The notes under the pieces were generated by a model. It did no database searches. It worked only from the letters and a program-made list of their open reading frames with translations, and had not been told where the DNA came from. Made by a program: the position numbers and the translations under genes. Below, piece by piece: positions 1 to 7,903 of a stretch of 39,739 bases of DNA; the stretch's first letter is position 1; every line of letters begins with the position of its first letter. Source of the stretch: Acidobacteriota bacterium (lineage in GTDB: Bacteria > Acidobacteriota > Vicinamibacteria > Vicinamibacterales > UBA8438); the NCBI GenBank assembly GCA_026708265.1, contig JAPOVI010000218.1, positions 1 through 39,739 of the forward strand, given 5' to 3'.

Positions 1-1
1 G

Positions 2-97
2 CGCGGACTCCTGAAGGATTGGGTTGGGCGCCGAGCGGAGGCCGCAGCGCGACCTGCGGTCGCGGCGACGAACGGTGGGCTGGGACCCCGGTCGTGA
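2..97 (+). CDS. Possible 3' end of an upstream gene, partial
   Basis: A reading frame enters from the left edge and ends at a TGA at 95-97, overlapping a GTG at 94 that is the likely start of the next gene (GTGA junction). By position in a tol locus this would be the tail of tolR, but the 31 visible residues carry no recognisable motif. Another frame entering from the edge stops at 12-14 and could equally be the true upstream gene. Only bases to the left of the window can decide. Confidence 0.25.
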   Translation, partial: RGLLKDWVGRRAEAAARPAVAATNGGLGPRS

Positions 98-891
98 GAG
101 AGGCGGCATCGGAGCTGCTCGTCGAGCGTGCGCGGGAGAGCGACGGGCTGCGCCGGACGCTGCTCGGTTCAAGCGCCGCGCACCTGCTCGCAATCGTGGT
201 TATGCTCCTGGCTCCGGCGGACTGGTTCTCGCGGCCCGCCGAGGAAGCCCTCGACGTGATGACGTTGCGGCTCGGCGGTCCAGAGGGGCCGGGTGTCGGC
301 GGCCAGACGGCGCTTGGAGGCCGCCCCGTGCAGGAGGTCGTCACGCTCCCGGAGGCGCGCCGGCCGCAGTGGATCCAGCCACCGGCACCAGCGCCGCCGA
401 GGATGGTGCTACCCGTGCCGGAGGAGGTCACGCGCCGCCGGCCCGAGCCCGAGACCGAGGTGCCGACGGTTCCCGAGGAAGCCCGCGGTCGCCGCCTGAC
501 GACGGGTTCCGAAGAAGTGCTCGGGTCGACGATGGCCGACACGGGGCTGCAGGGCATCGGCATCGGGCTCTCCGGCGGCGGGCTCGGCGGGAGCGGCGGC
601 GAGGTCGCGATCGAGGACTTCTGCTGTCCGGAGTACCTCGCCACGATGCTGGATCTGATCCGGCGACGGTGGGACAGGCACCAGCGTGTAACCGGCACGG
701 TCATCGTCCGTTTCGAGATCGGACGCAGCGGTCGCATCGACGCGGTGACCGTCGATCGCGGCAGCGGGTACCTGGCCCTCGATCTGGCTGCGCAGCGCGC
801 GGTGCTGCTCACGCGGCAGATTCAGCCACTCCCGGAGCGCTTCGGCGCGGACACCCTCAACGTGCGCCTGACGTTCGAGTATCGACCATGA
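94..891 (+). CDS. TolA/TonB-like envelope energy-transducing protein
   Basis: A 265-residue protein in the position of tolA, just before tolB. It has a short cytoplasmic N-terminus, one membrane segment at about residues 22-40, a Pro/Glu/Arg-rich linker (about 80-150), a glycine-rich stretch, and a TonB/TolA C-terminal fold from about residue 170, with the typical pattern RRRW, GTVIVRF and a final beta strand. By family knowledge such proteins span the periplasm and couple an inner-membrane proton-driven motor (TolQR) to TolB-Pal. The linker is much shorter than the long helix of E. coli TolA, so the protein looks TonB-like. Two adjacent cysteines (FCCPEY, about residue 175) open the C-terminal domain. 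The frame is open upstream to a TTG at 19; the GTG at 94 is chosen because the shorter product begins close to the membrane segment and overlaps a possible upstream stop. The last bases overlap the tolB ATG (ATGA at 888-891). Confidence 0.75.
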   Translation: MREAASELLVERARESDGLRRTLLGSSAAHLLAIVVMLLAPADWFSRPAEEALDVMTLRLGGPEGPGVGGQTALGGRPVQEVVTLPEARRPQWIQPPAPAPPRMVLPVPEEVTRRRPEPETEVPTVPEEARGRRLTTGSEEVLGSTMADTGLQGIGIGLSGGGLGGSGGEVAIEDFCCPEYLATMLDLIRRRWDRHQRVTGTVIVRFEIGRSGRIDAVTVDRGSGYLALDLAAQRAVLLTRQIQPLPERFGADTLNVRLTFEYRP

Positions 892-2267
892 AGAATCCGA
901 GCCGATCGCTCGCTCTGGCGGCCTCGCTGGCCCTGGCCGCGGGCGGAGCCGTCGTTCTCACGCAGCAACCCCCGGATACGGCACCCTCTTCCCAGAGGTC
1001 GGAAGTCGACCTGATCATCGGCGACCGAATCGGCTCGCAGCCCCGGTTCGCCGTACCCGACTGCCTGGCGCCCGGCGGAGAGCCGGAGCTGATCACGGCC
1101 GGCCGTATCCTGGCCCAGGTCCTGTGGGACGATCTCGACTTCGAGCGCGAGTTCCGGATGCTGCCGAGGGACACGTACTCGACCGTTCCAGCGGCCCGTT
1201 CCCTGACCGACCTGCCGTTCCAGGCGTGGCGGGAGCTCGGCGCGGACGGCGTGGTCAGTTGCTCCCTGACCGGCCTTCCCGACGGCCGCATCAGCGTGCG
1301 GGCGCGGCTGTTCAACACCCGATCGCTCGAGTCGGCGTTCGGCGTGGAGTACTCGGGCACGCTGCGCAACGTGCGGGTCTACGCGCACGAGCTCTCCGAC
1401 GAGATTCACCGGCAGCAGCGGGGCCTCGAAGGGGTGGCACGCAGCCGCATCACGTTCGTTTCCGACCGCGACAGCGAGTCGGTGCTGGGACTGGTCGAGA
1501 ATCGTCAGACCAAGGAGGTCTACATCGCGGACTACGACGGAGCGAACGCCCAGCGCGTCACGGTGAGCCGGTCGCTCAACGTCACGCCGACCTGGTCCGT
1601 GAACGGCCGCGCCGTCGCCTACACGTCCTGGCGGAACGGGCCGCCCGACGTCTTCATCTCTCACATCTACGAGGGCCGCCTGGAGTCGCCGCTCGGAGGC
1701 ACCGTCGACATTCACAACTGGTTGCCCTCCTATTCGCCGGACGGACGCTGGCTCGCGTTCACGTCGAACCGCGACGGCAATCCCGAGGTGTACGTCAGCC
1801 GGACCGACGGCACGGATCTTCGGCGCCTGACGAATCACCCGGGCATCGATACCAGCCCGACCTGGTCGCCCCTGGGGCTGCAGATCGCCTTCACCTCCAA
1901 CCGCACCGGGTCGCCTCAGATATACGTCGTCGGAGTCGACGGGACCGGCCTGAGACGCATCACGTTCGAGTCGTACTGCGACCGCCCGACCTGGTCGCCC
2001 GCGCCGTACAACGAGATCGCGTACGCCTCGCGCACAGGGCCCGGCTACGACATCAAGGTCGTCGATCTGGCGACCAACGAGGTGCGGCAGCTCACCTTCG
2101 GCCTCGGCAGCAACGAGAGCCCGAGCTACGCCGCCAACGGTCGACATCTGGTGTTCTCGTCCGATCGGACAGGCGACCGCCAGCTGTTTCTCATCGGTCG
2201 CGACGGTCGCGGCCTGCGGCGCATCACGAACGACGGCAACAACGAGATGCCCGGCTGGTCGAGGTGA
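888..2267 (+). CDS. tolB: Tol-Pal system beta-propeller protein TolB
   Basis: A 459-residue periplasmic protein. The first ~30 residues form a signal peptide (KNPSR then an Ala/Leu-rich core). A TolB N-terminal domain follows (about 40-180; the family uses it to bind TolA), then a six-bladed propeller made of PD40/WD40-like repeats: motifs such as SPDGRWLAFTSNRDG, EVYVSRTDG and LRRLTNHPG recur through the C-terminal half. TolB carries the signal between TolA and the lipoprotein Pal during outer-membrane constriction at division. The frame is open far upstream, but the ATG at 888 is chosen because it overlaps the previous stop as ATGA and begins the signal peptide. Length is close to the family norm (about 430). 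The pal gene follows within 30 bases, so the genes are surely co-transcribed. Confidence 0.95.
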   Translation: MKNPSRSLALAASLALAAGGAVVLTQQPPDTAPSSQRSEVDLIIGDRIGSQPRFAVPDCLAPGGEPELITAGRILAQVLWDDLDFEREFRMLPRDTYSTVPAARSLTDLPFQAWRELGADGVVSCSLTGLPDGRISVRARLFNTRSLESAFGVEYSGTLRNVRVYAHELSDEIHRQQRGLEGVARSRITFVSDRDSESVLGLVENRQTKEVYIADYDGANAQRVTVSRSLNVTPTWSVNGRAVAYTSWRNGPPDVFISHIYEGRLESPLGGTVDIHNWLPSYSPDGRWLAFTSNRDGNPEVYVSRTDGTDLRRLTNHPGIDTSPTWSPLGLQIAFTSNRTGSPQIYVVGVDGTGLRRITFESYCDRPTWSPAPYNEIAYASRTGPGYDIKVVDLATNEVRQLTFGLGSNESPSYAANGRHLVFSSDRTGDRQLFLIGRDGRGLRRITNDGNNEMPGWSR

Positions 2268-2294
2268 GCGCTCCACTTGCGAGAGGAGATGACG

Positions 2295-2927
2295 GTGAAC
2301 TGTTCAGGAAGTGGGCGCGATGCGGCCTGGAGCGTGCGGTTCGGCTCGGCCCGGGGCGCCGTGGCCGCCGCGGCGGCGCTGGTGATGCTCGTCGGCGCGT
2401 CCTGCGTTCGGAACCCGCCGCCGGTGGTGCCGGAGCCGACGGCCCCGCCTCCCGGGGCGGAGGAGGTGGCGGGGGGGCGTCCGGATCGGCCCGCCCCGAG
2501 ACCGAATCCGCGTCCCGCGGCGCCCCTGCCCCCCGTGCTCCCCGAGGAGGACGAGTTCACCACGCGGTCGTTGGAAGAAATCAACCGCGATTCCCCGCTC
2601 AGCCCCGTGTTTTTTGCGTACGACAGCTCGGAGCTCGACGCGGACGCCCGAATGGTCCTCCAGGCCAACGCCGACGTGCTGGTGCAGTTTCCGACGTGGG
2701 TGGTGACGATTGAAGGGCACTGCGACGAGCGCGGCACGCCGGAGTACAACCTTGGCCTCGGGGAGCGTCGGGCGTTGGCCGTTCGCGAACACCTGGTGCG
2801 CCTCGGCCTGCCGGTGTCCCAGTTGCGCACCGTCAGCTACGGCAAGGAGTTTCCCTTCGCGCCCGGCAGCGACGAGGTGTCCTGGGCCGCCAACCGGCGT
2901 GCCCACTTCGTGATCACAGCACAGTAG
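2295..2927 (+). CDS. pal: Peptidoglycan-associated lipoprotein Pal
   Basis: A roughly 210-residue outer-membrane lipoprotein. The N-terminus has an Arg-containing head, a hydrophobic core and a lipobox (LVGAS-C) with the lipidated cysteine at residue 37 (at 2403-2405). A Pro-rich linker follows, then an OmpA-like peptidoglycan-binding domain from about residue 95 (VFFAYDSSELD, EGHCDERGTPEYNLGLGERRA, YGKE), diagnostic of Pal. It tethers the outer membrane to peptidoglycan and pairs with TolB. Start choice: an AGGAG at 2284-2288 touches an ATG at 2289 but is well spaced (6 nt) from the GTG at 2295, so GTG is preferred. The ATG would add only two residues. The C-terminus (NRRAHFVI) is typical of the family. 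Confidence 0.93.
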   Translation: MNCSGSGRDAAWSVRFGSARGAVAAAAALVMLVGASCVRNPPPVVPEPTAPPPGAEEVAGGRPDRPAPRPNPRPAAPLPPVLPEEDEFTTRSLEEINRDSPLSPVFFAYDSSELDADARMVLQANADVLVQFPTWVVTIEGHCDERGTPEYNLGLGERRALAVREHLVRLGLPVSQLRTVSYGKEFPFAPGSDEVSWAANRRAHFVITAQ

Positions 2928-2967
2928 CCGGCATCGCGCACACGGGCGGACAGATGGGAGTGGAACC

Positions 2968-3804
2968 ATGAGACGCGGTCTTGCGCTTGGTGTCGTCCTT
3001 CTCTGGATCGGCGTCGGCCCGGCGTCGGCGGCCGACCGGGAGCACGAGCAGGTGATCGCCGATATCCGGATGCTCGAGGCACAGGTCTTGCAGAACCAAC
3101 GCATGCTTACCGCGCTGCACGACGCGATCGAGGCGCTGACCGCCACCCTGGCGAGCCACGGCGACGAATTGCGCAGAGCGTTCGCGGATCAGCAGTTGGC
3201 GACGGGGAGCATCGCGACCGGGGTCCGGGTGGTCCGCGAAAAGGTGGACGAGAGCAACGTGCGTGTCGCTTCGCTGGCGCAGGAGGTCGAAGCGCTTCGC
3301 CTGGCGATTCCTCCTTCGCCGCCGGCGATGACGTCGCTGGTCGATCCGGATACGGGACTGCCCCTCGATCCGGCGCCGGCGGTCCTGGCGCCGGCCCCGG
3401 CCCCGCTGCCGGCCGGAGTCTCCCCCCAGCGGATGTACGACACCGCCTGGGCCGACTACACGAACGGGCAATGGGCGCTGGCGGTTCAGGGCTTCGAAGC
3501 CTACATCCAGACGTTTCCTCGTTCGGAGCTGACCGATGACGCCGCCTTCTACGTCGGGCAGACGCACTTTGCCGAGGGCCGCTTCCCGGAAGCGGTCGAG
3601 GCGTTCGAGGCGGTCCTCCGCGTCTATCCGGCCGGCGACGTGGTGCCCGAGGCCTGGTACAAGCTCGGGCTCGCCCTCGACCGGCTGGGCGAGACGGATC
3701 GAGCTCGCGAGGCCTTCGAGGGCGTCGTGAGCGATCACCCCGAAAGCAACATGGCCGCGCTGGCTCAGCAGGCGCTCGATCGCCTCGACCGGCCCGCTCG
3801 CTGA
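2968..3804 (+). CDS. cpoB: CpoB/YbgF-like Tol-Pal associated TPR protein
   Basis: A 278-residue periplasmic protein at the end of the tol-pal run. A signal peptide (about 1-22, ending ASA-AD) is followed by a heptad-like segment (about 25-110) expected to form the coiled-coil trimerisation helix. After an Ala/Pro linker come three TPR-like repeats (about 150-275; for example YVGQTHFAEGRFPEAVEAFEAVL and YKLGLALDRLGETDRAREAFEG). In E. coli CpoB links Tol-Pal function to PBP1B during division; the same role is inferred from domain order and location. A GGGAGTGG ribosome-binding site lies just upstream of the ATG. The gap to ssb is only 13 nt. Confidence 0.88.
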   Translation: MRRGLALGVVLLWIGVGPASAADREHEQVIADIRMLEAQVLQNQRMLTALHDAIEALTATLASHGDELRRAFADQQLATGSIATGVRVVREKVDESNVRVASLAQEVEALRLAIPPSPPAMTSLVDPDTGLPLDPAPAVLAPAPAPLPAGVSPQRMYDTAWADYTNGQWALAVQGFEAYIQTFPRSELTDDAAFYVGQTHFAEGRFPEAVEAFEAVLRVYPAGDVVPEAWYKLGLALDRLGETDRAREAFEGVVSDHPESNMAALAQQALDRLDRPAR

Positions 3805-3817
3805 AAGGTAGTTGTCG

Positions 3818-4267
3818 ATGGGAAGTGTGAACAAGGCCATCCTGGTGGGCAACCTGGGCCGTGACGCCGAGCTCCGCTACACGCCCGGAGGTGCCGCCCT
3901 CGCGAACCTGAGCGTAGCGACGACCGAGGTCTGGAACGACCGGTCGGGTCAGCGCCAGGAGAAGACGGAGTGGCACCGCGTGGTCGTGTGGGGCAAGCAG
4001 GCGGAAACGCTCCAGGAGTTTCTCCTGAAGGGGCGCCAGGTCTACGTCGAGGGCCGGCTCCAGACGCGCAAGTGGGACGACCGGGACGGGAACACGCGGT
4101 ACACCACGGAAGTGCGGGCCGACCGCGTCGTCCTGCTCGGGCGCCGCGACGGCGACGTAGGCTCCAGGAGCCCGGAGCGTCCGGAGCGTCCGGACGCGCA
4201 GTCCGCTCCGGCCGTGGATGGTCCGGCCCCCGCCCCGGAGCTGACCGAGGACGACATCCCGTTCTGA
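3818..4267 (+). CDS. ssb: Single-stranded DNA-binding protein
   Basis: A 149-residue protein that coats single-stranded DNA in replication, recombination and repair. The OB fold occupies about residues 1-110 ([45 protein letters not shown]). A variable linker is followed by the acidic tip DDIPF, the docking peptide for partner enzymes such as RecJ and the replicative polymerase, both encoded elsewhere in this window. The ATG at 3818 is preferred to a TTG at 3812 because AAAGG sits about 8 nt upstream. It directly follows the cpoB-like gene and is probably transcribed with the Tol-Pal run. Confidence 0.96.
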   Translation: MGSVNKAILVGNLGRDAELRYTPGGAALANLSVATTEVWNDRSGQRQEKTEWHRVVVWGKQAETLQEFLLKGRQVYVEGRLQTRKWDDRDGNTRYTTEVRADRVVLLGRRDGDVGSRSPERPERPDAQSAPAVDGPAPAPELTEDDIPF

Positions 4268-4288
4268 CGCCCGGCGGCGGCAGGGTCC

Positions 4289-4307
4289 GGGCGTCCGTGG
4301 ACGGCCC
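4289..4307. terminator. Weak hairpin between convergent ssb and cupin genes
   Basis: GGGCGTC (4289-4295) can pair with GAC-G-GCCC (4300-4307) around a CGTG loop with one bulged G. It lies in the 39-nt gap between two converging genes and could serve both strands. There is no T-run on either side, so this is only a candidate. Confidence 0.3.
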
Positions 4308-4699
4308 TACCCCTCGCGCGACGCCGGGTCCTCGGCGGTTGCCGGCTCGGCACGACCGTACCGATCGTCGAGCCGGACCACGTCGTCGAGCTCCGGGGTC
4401 GAGACCTCGACCAGGGTGCAGTCGTCGATGGCCGTCATCCGGTGCACGGTTCCGGGCGTGACGTGGACACGCTCCCCCGCCGCCATCTCCCACACTCGGG
4501 CCTCCGGGCCGCGGCCGAGCTCGAAGCGCAGGCGGCCTTCCCACAGCAGAATCGTCTCGTCCTTGCGGTTGTGGTACTGCAGGCTGAGCGCTTGTCCTGC
4601 GTCGATGTGCAGGATCTTGCCGACGTAGCGCTCCGTCTTCGCCCAGTGCAGCTCGTAGCCCCACGGCTTGTCGATGCGGACGACTTGCTTGCTGCTCAC
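4307..4699 (-). CDS. Small cupin, mannose-6-phosphate isomerase type
   Basis: A 130-residue single-domain cupin. Residues 8-20 (IDKPWGYELHWA) and the two cupin motifs (LQYHNRKDETILLWEGRLRFELG and HVTPGTVHRMTAIDD) resemble the type II phosphomannose isomerase C-terminal domain and stand-alone phosphosugar cupins. The first motif keeps the metal-binding histidine (LQYHN) and a glutamate; the second keeps a histidine (GTVHRM). A sugar-phosphate isomerase or sugar-binding role is plausible, but the substrate is unknown. Its ATG overlaps the end of rapZ by 4 nt, so the two are translationally coupled. It is the last gene of the minus-strand run that begins at guaA or lptCA. Confidence 0.75.
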   Translation of the reverse strand: MSSKQVVRIDKPWGYELHWAKTERYVGKILHIDAGQALSLQYHNRKDETILLWEGRLRFELGRGPEARVWEMAAGERVHVTPGTVHRMTAIDDCTLVEVSTPELDDVVRLDDRYGRAEPATAEDPASREG

Positions 4700-5619
4700 T
4701 CTGCGTCCCCCGGCGTCGTGATGTCGCGATGCTTCACCAACAGGTGAATGCTACCGAGATCGGCCATCCGTTGCCGCAGTCGCTCGACGATGGCCACGGA
4801 ACGGTGACGGCCCCCGGTGCACCCGATCCCGATGGTCAGGTAGCTCTTGCCCTCCCCGGCGTACTGCGGCAGCAGGAAGCGGAGCAGGTCGGTCACCCGG
4901 TTCAGGAAGTCCTGCGCGGCGTCCAGGCCGCCGACGTAACGCTGGACCTCCGGATCGATGCCGCTGCGGGGCCGGAGATGCGGCACGAAATGGGGATTGG
5001 GGAGGAAACGGACATCGAACAGCAGATCGGACTCCAGCGGCACCCCGTGCTTGTAGCCGAAGCTGATCAGTGTCACTACCAGCCGTGTCGCCGCCCCGCT
5101 CCGAAAGAGCTCCGTGAACACCGCGCGCAGCTCGTGCACCGTGAGGTCGGAGGTGTTGATCACGCGATCGGCCCCGCCCTTGATCGCCTCCAGGCGGGTG
5201 CGCTCTTCCAGGATGCCCTCGAGGACGGAGCGGTCGGGGGCGAGCGGATGCGGGCGGCGCGTTTCCGAGTAGCGGCGGACGAGAGCCTCGTCGCTCGCCT
5301 CGATGAAGAGGACGACGGTGCGGAGGTCCGCGCGCTCCCGCAGGCGTCCGAGCGCGGCGGGGAACGCAGCGAGAAAGTGCGGGTCACGTACGTCGAGAAC
5401 GGCGGCCGAGGCCCCGACGCCGACCGCGCCGCCGGCGCTCCGCACGGTGAGATCCGCGAACGCGGGCAGCAACGCGGTGGGCAGGTTGTCGACGCACAGG
5501 TACCCCAGATCCTCGAGCGCGCGGATCGCCTGGGACTTGCCGGCCCCGGACAGCCCCGTGACGACGACGAGCCGGGCGGGCGGCGCGTCCGGATGCGGCG
5601 AGCTCTCGTCCGCAGTCAT
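4696..5619 (-). CDS. rapZ: RNase adapter / nucleotide-binding protein RapZ (YvcJ family)
   Basis: A 307-residue protein. The N-terminal kinase-like domain has a Walker A loop (GLSGAGKS, residues 22-29) and the family signature LEDLGYLCVDNLP. The middle has FIEASDEALVRRYSETRRPHPL, and the C-terminal domain contains GIGCTGGRHRSVAI. In E. coli RapZ senses glucosamine-6-phosphate and presents the small RNA GlmZ to RNase E. In other phyla the homologue is a nucleotide-binding protein of less certain role. The strongly basic C-terminal tail important for RNA binding in E. coli is replaced here by a short neutral end (HRDITTPGDAE), so the enterobacterial mechanism should not be assumed. A GGAGCGAGG ribosome-binding site precedes the ATG. 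rpoN lies 46 nt upstream and the cupin gene overlaps downstream. Confidence 0.93.
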   Translation of the reverse strand: MTADESSPHPDAPPARLVVVTGLSGAGKSQAIRALEDLGYLCVDNLPTALLPAFADLTVRSAGGAVGVGASAAVLDVRDPHFLAAFPAALGRLRERADLRTVVLFIEASDEALVRRYSETRRPHPLAPDRSVLEGILEERTRLEAIKGGADRVINTSDLTVHELRAVFTELFRSGAATRLVVTLISFGYKHGVPLESDLLFDVRFLPNPHFVPHLRPRSGIDPEVQRYVGGLDAAQDFLNRVTDLLRFLLPQYAGEGKSYLTIGIGCTGGRHRSVAIVERLRQRMADLGSIHLLVKHRDITTPGDAE

Positions 5620-5665
5620 GCCTCGCTCCGCGTGCGGGCCCGGGTGGCGGCCGCGCCGCCGCCCC

Positions 5666-7105
5666 TCAGTACAGCACCCTGCGCTGGCTCGAAGTGGGAA
5701 TCCTCAGTTCTTCGCGGTACTTGGCGATCGTCCGGCGGGCTAGAACGAGGCCGTCCTCCTGCAGCAGGCGCGCGATTCGCGAGTCGCTGAGCGGTTTGCG
5801 CGCGTCCTCGCGCTCGATGATCTTCCGGATGCGCTGCTTGATGGTCACGGACGACACGTTTTCGCCGTACGAGCTGTGAATGCCGCTGTGGAAGAAGTAC
5901 TTCATCTCGAACACGCCCTGCGGCGTGTGCATGTATTTGTTGTTGACCACCCGGCTGACCGTCGACTCGTGCATACCGATGTCGTTGGCGACGTCCCGCA
6001 GCACCAGCGGCCGCAGGTGCTCGATACCGAGTTCGAGGAACTCGCGCTGAAAGTGAATGATGCTGGTGGCGACCTTGTGAATCGTCTTCTGCCGCTGGTC
6101 CACCGACTTGATGAGCCAGAGCGCGGAACGGAACTTCTCCTTCACGTACGCCCGGGTCTCCTCGGAGTTGTTGCTGCTCTTGTCGAGCATCCTTCTGTAG
6201 ACGGGGCTGATACGCAGTTGCGGCATGCCGTCCTCGTTGAGCACGGCGACGTACTGGTCCTCGACCTTGACGATGGAAACGTCCGGGATCACGTACTGCG
6301 ACGCGACCGGATTCAACCGGTTGCCCGGCTTTGGATCGAGGTGCTGCAGGATCTCGAGGTTGCGCTTCAGCTCGGCGATCGACATGCCCAGGCGGCGCGC
6401 GAGCTCCGGACCCTGATGGCGCTGCAGGAGCTTCAGGTAGTCGGCCTCCCGGACGATCGTCTCGCAGGGAGTTCCCTCGAGCCCGAGGTGACGAATCTGC
6501 AGCAGCAGGCACTCCTGCGGATCGCGGGCCGCCACCCCCACCGGATCGAAGGTCTGGACGAGCCGCAGCACCCGCTCGACCTCTCCGGCCGGCCAGGCGC
6601 CCATCGCGGCGATCTCGTCGATCGACGCTACGAGGTAGCCGTCCTCGTTCAGGTTGCCGATGATGGCGGCCCCGATATCACGGAGCAGATCGTCGCTCGT
6701 GCGGAGCGAGAGCTGCCAGGCCAGGTGGTCTGCCAGCGAGCTCGTCGTCGACAGCGTATTCTCGATCGGCGGCAGCTCCTTGACCTCCCGCGGGGCTCGA
6801 GGCCGGTAGCCGTCGTCGAGGTAGTCGCCGAAGAAGTACTCGTAGTCGGCGTCGTCCCAGGTGTCCTGCCGATCGCTGGTCGGCTCGGGATCCGGATCCG
6901 CCTTGTCGACCTGCGCGGAAGCATCCGCCTGCTGCTGCTCTTCGGCCGGAACCTCCTCGAGCAACGGGTTCTCCACTACCTCCTGCGTCAACAGGTCGAC
7001 GAGCTCCAGCGTGGACATCGGAAGGAGCTTGATCGCCTGCTGCAGCGACGGCGTCAGGATCAGCTTCTGGGAGAGCCTTGCCTGCAGCTTCTGCTGTATT
7101 GCCAT
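5666..7105 (-). CDS. rpoN: RNA polymerase sigma-54 factor RpoN
   Basis: A 479-residue sigma-54. Region I is at residues 1-50 (LTPSLQQAIKLLPMSTLEL, then VENPLLEE). An acidic region II follows (about 55-110), then the core-binding domain, a helix-turn-helix (VANDIGMHESTVSRVVNNKY, then TPQGVFEMKYFF) and the RpoN box (ARRTIAKYRE, residues 456-465) that reads the -24 element. It directs transcription that depends on enhancer-binding ATPases. No enhancer-binding regulator gene lies in this window, although an NtrY-type kinase does (18347-22300). lptB lies 51 nt upstream and rapZ 46 nt downstream. The common neighbours hpf and ptsN are absent. Confidence 0.96.
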   Translation of the reverse strand: MAIQQKLQARLSQKLILTPSLQQAIKLLPMSTLELVDLLTQEVVENPLLEEVPAEEQQQADASAQVDKADPDPEPTSDRQDTWDDADYEYFFGDYLDDGYRPRAPREVKELPPIENTLSTTSSLADHLAWQLSLRTSDDLLRDIGAAIIGNLNEDGYLVASIDEIAAMGAWPAGEVERVLRLVQTFDPVGVAARDPQECLLLQIRHLGLEGTPCETIVREADYLKLLQRHQGPELARRLGMSIAELKRNLEILQHLDPKPGNRLNPVASQYVIPDVSIVKVEDQYVAVLNEDGMPQLRISPVYRRMLDKSSNNSEETRAYVKEKFRSALWLIKSVDQRQKTIHKVATSIIHFQREFLELGIEHLRPLVLRDVANDIGMHESTVSRVVNNKYMHTPQGVFEMKYFFHSGIHSSYGENVSSVTIKQRIRKIIEREDARKPLSDSRIARLLQEDGLVLARRTIAKYREELRIPTSSQRRVLY

Positions 7106-7156
7106 GGGGACGTGCGTGCTTGCGCCGCCTGCAACGCGGGGGAGGCTCTCTCGATC

Positions 7157-7900
7157 TTAGTCCAAACGGAAGTCCGCGCCCAGGTAGATCCGCTTCACCT
7201 CCTCGTCGGCGGCGAGCGCCTCCGGGGTCCCGCTGCGGAACACCACACCGTCATGCACGATGTATGCCCGGTCCGTGATACGGAGCGTCTCGCGCACGTT
7301 GTGGTCGGTGATCAGCACGCCGATGCCGCGAGCCTTGAGATGGAAGATGATCGCCTGGATGTCGCCGATCGCAATCGGGTCGATGCCGGCGAACGGCTCG
7401 TCGAGCAGCATGAACGACGGGGATATCACGAGCGCCCGGGTGATCTCGACGCGGCGGCGCTCACCCCCCGAGAGCGTGTGGGCGCTCGCCTTGGCAAGGG
7501 ACGTGAGATTGAGCTCGGCGAGCAGCTCCGCAACCCGAGCCCTCCGTTCCGAGCGGCTCAGGCCGAGCGTCTCGAGGATGGCCAGGATGTTCTGCTCGAC
7601 CGTGAGCCCACGAAAGATGGACGGCTCCTGCGGGAGGTACCCGATCCCCTTGCGGGCCCTGAGGTACATCGGATCCCCGGTGACGTCGCGTCCGTTGAGC
7701 AGCACGCGTCCCGAATCGGGGGCGGTCAGGCCGACCACCATGTAGAAGGTGGTCGTCTTGCCGGCACCATTCGGGCCCAGCAGTCCGACGACCTCGCCGG
7801 ACCGGACGTCGAGGCTCACCTCGCGGACCACCGTGCGGCCGCCGTACGACTTGGTGAGCTTCGCCGTCCGCAGGGTCGCGGCGGCGCTCGAACCGGCCAT
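7157..7900 (-). CDS. lptB: LPS export ABC transporter ATPase LptB
   Basis: A 247-residue ATPase that powers extraction of lipopolysaccharide from the inner membrane with LptFG and its delivery to the LptC-LptA bridge. Visible motifs: Walker [10 protein letters not shown] (42-50), Q-loop region ([13 protein letters not shown]), ABC signature LSGGERRR, Walker [14 protein letters not shown] and the switch histidine ([10 protein letters not shown]). The Q-loop sequence and the [11 protein letters not shown] stretch distinguish LptB from general ABC ATPases. Only 3 nt separate it from the LptC/LptA gene upstream. lptF and lptG are not in the window. Confidence 0.95.
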   Translation of the reverse strand: MAGSSAAATLRTAKLTKSYGGRTVVREVSLDVRSGEVVGLLGPNGAGKTTTFYMVVGLTAPDSGRVLLNGRDVTGDPMYLRARKGIGYLPQEPSIFRGLTVEQNILAILETLGLSRSERRARVAELLAELNLTSLAKASAHTLSGGERRRVEITRALVISPSFMLLDEPFAGIDPIAIGDIQAIIFHLKARGIGVLITDHNVRETLRITDRAYIVHDGVVFRSGTPEALAADEEVKRIYLGADFRLD

Positions 7901-7903
7901 GCG

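Noticed and set aside
5620..5665. A missed hpf or ptsN between rpoN and rapZ
   Set aside because: The gap is only 46 nt, and the lptB-rpoN gap is 51 nt; neither can hold these genes.
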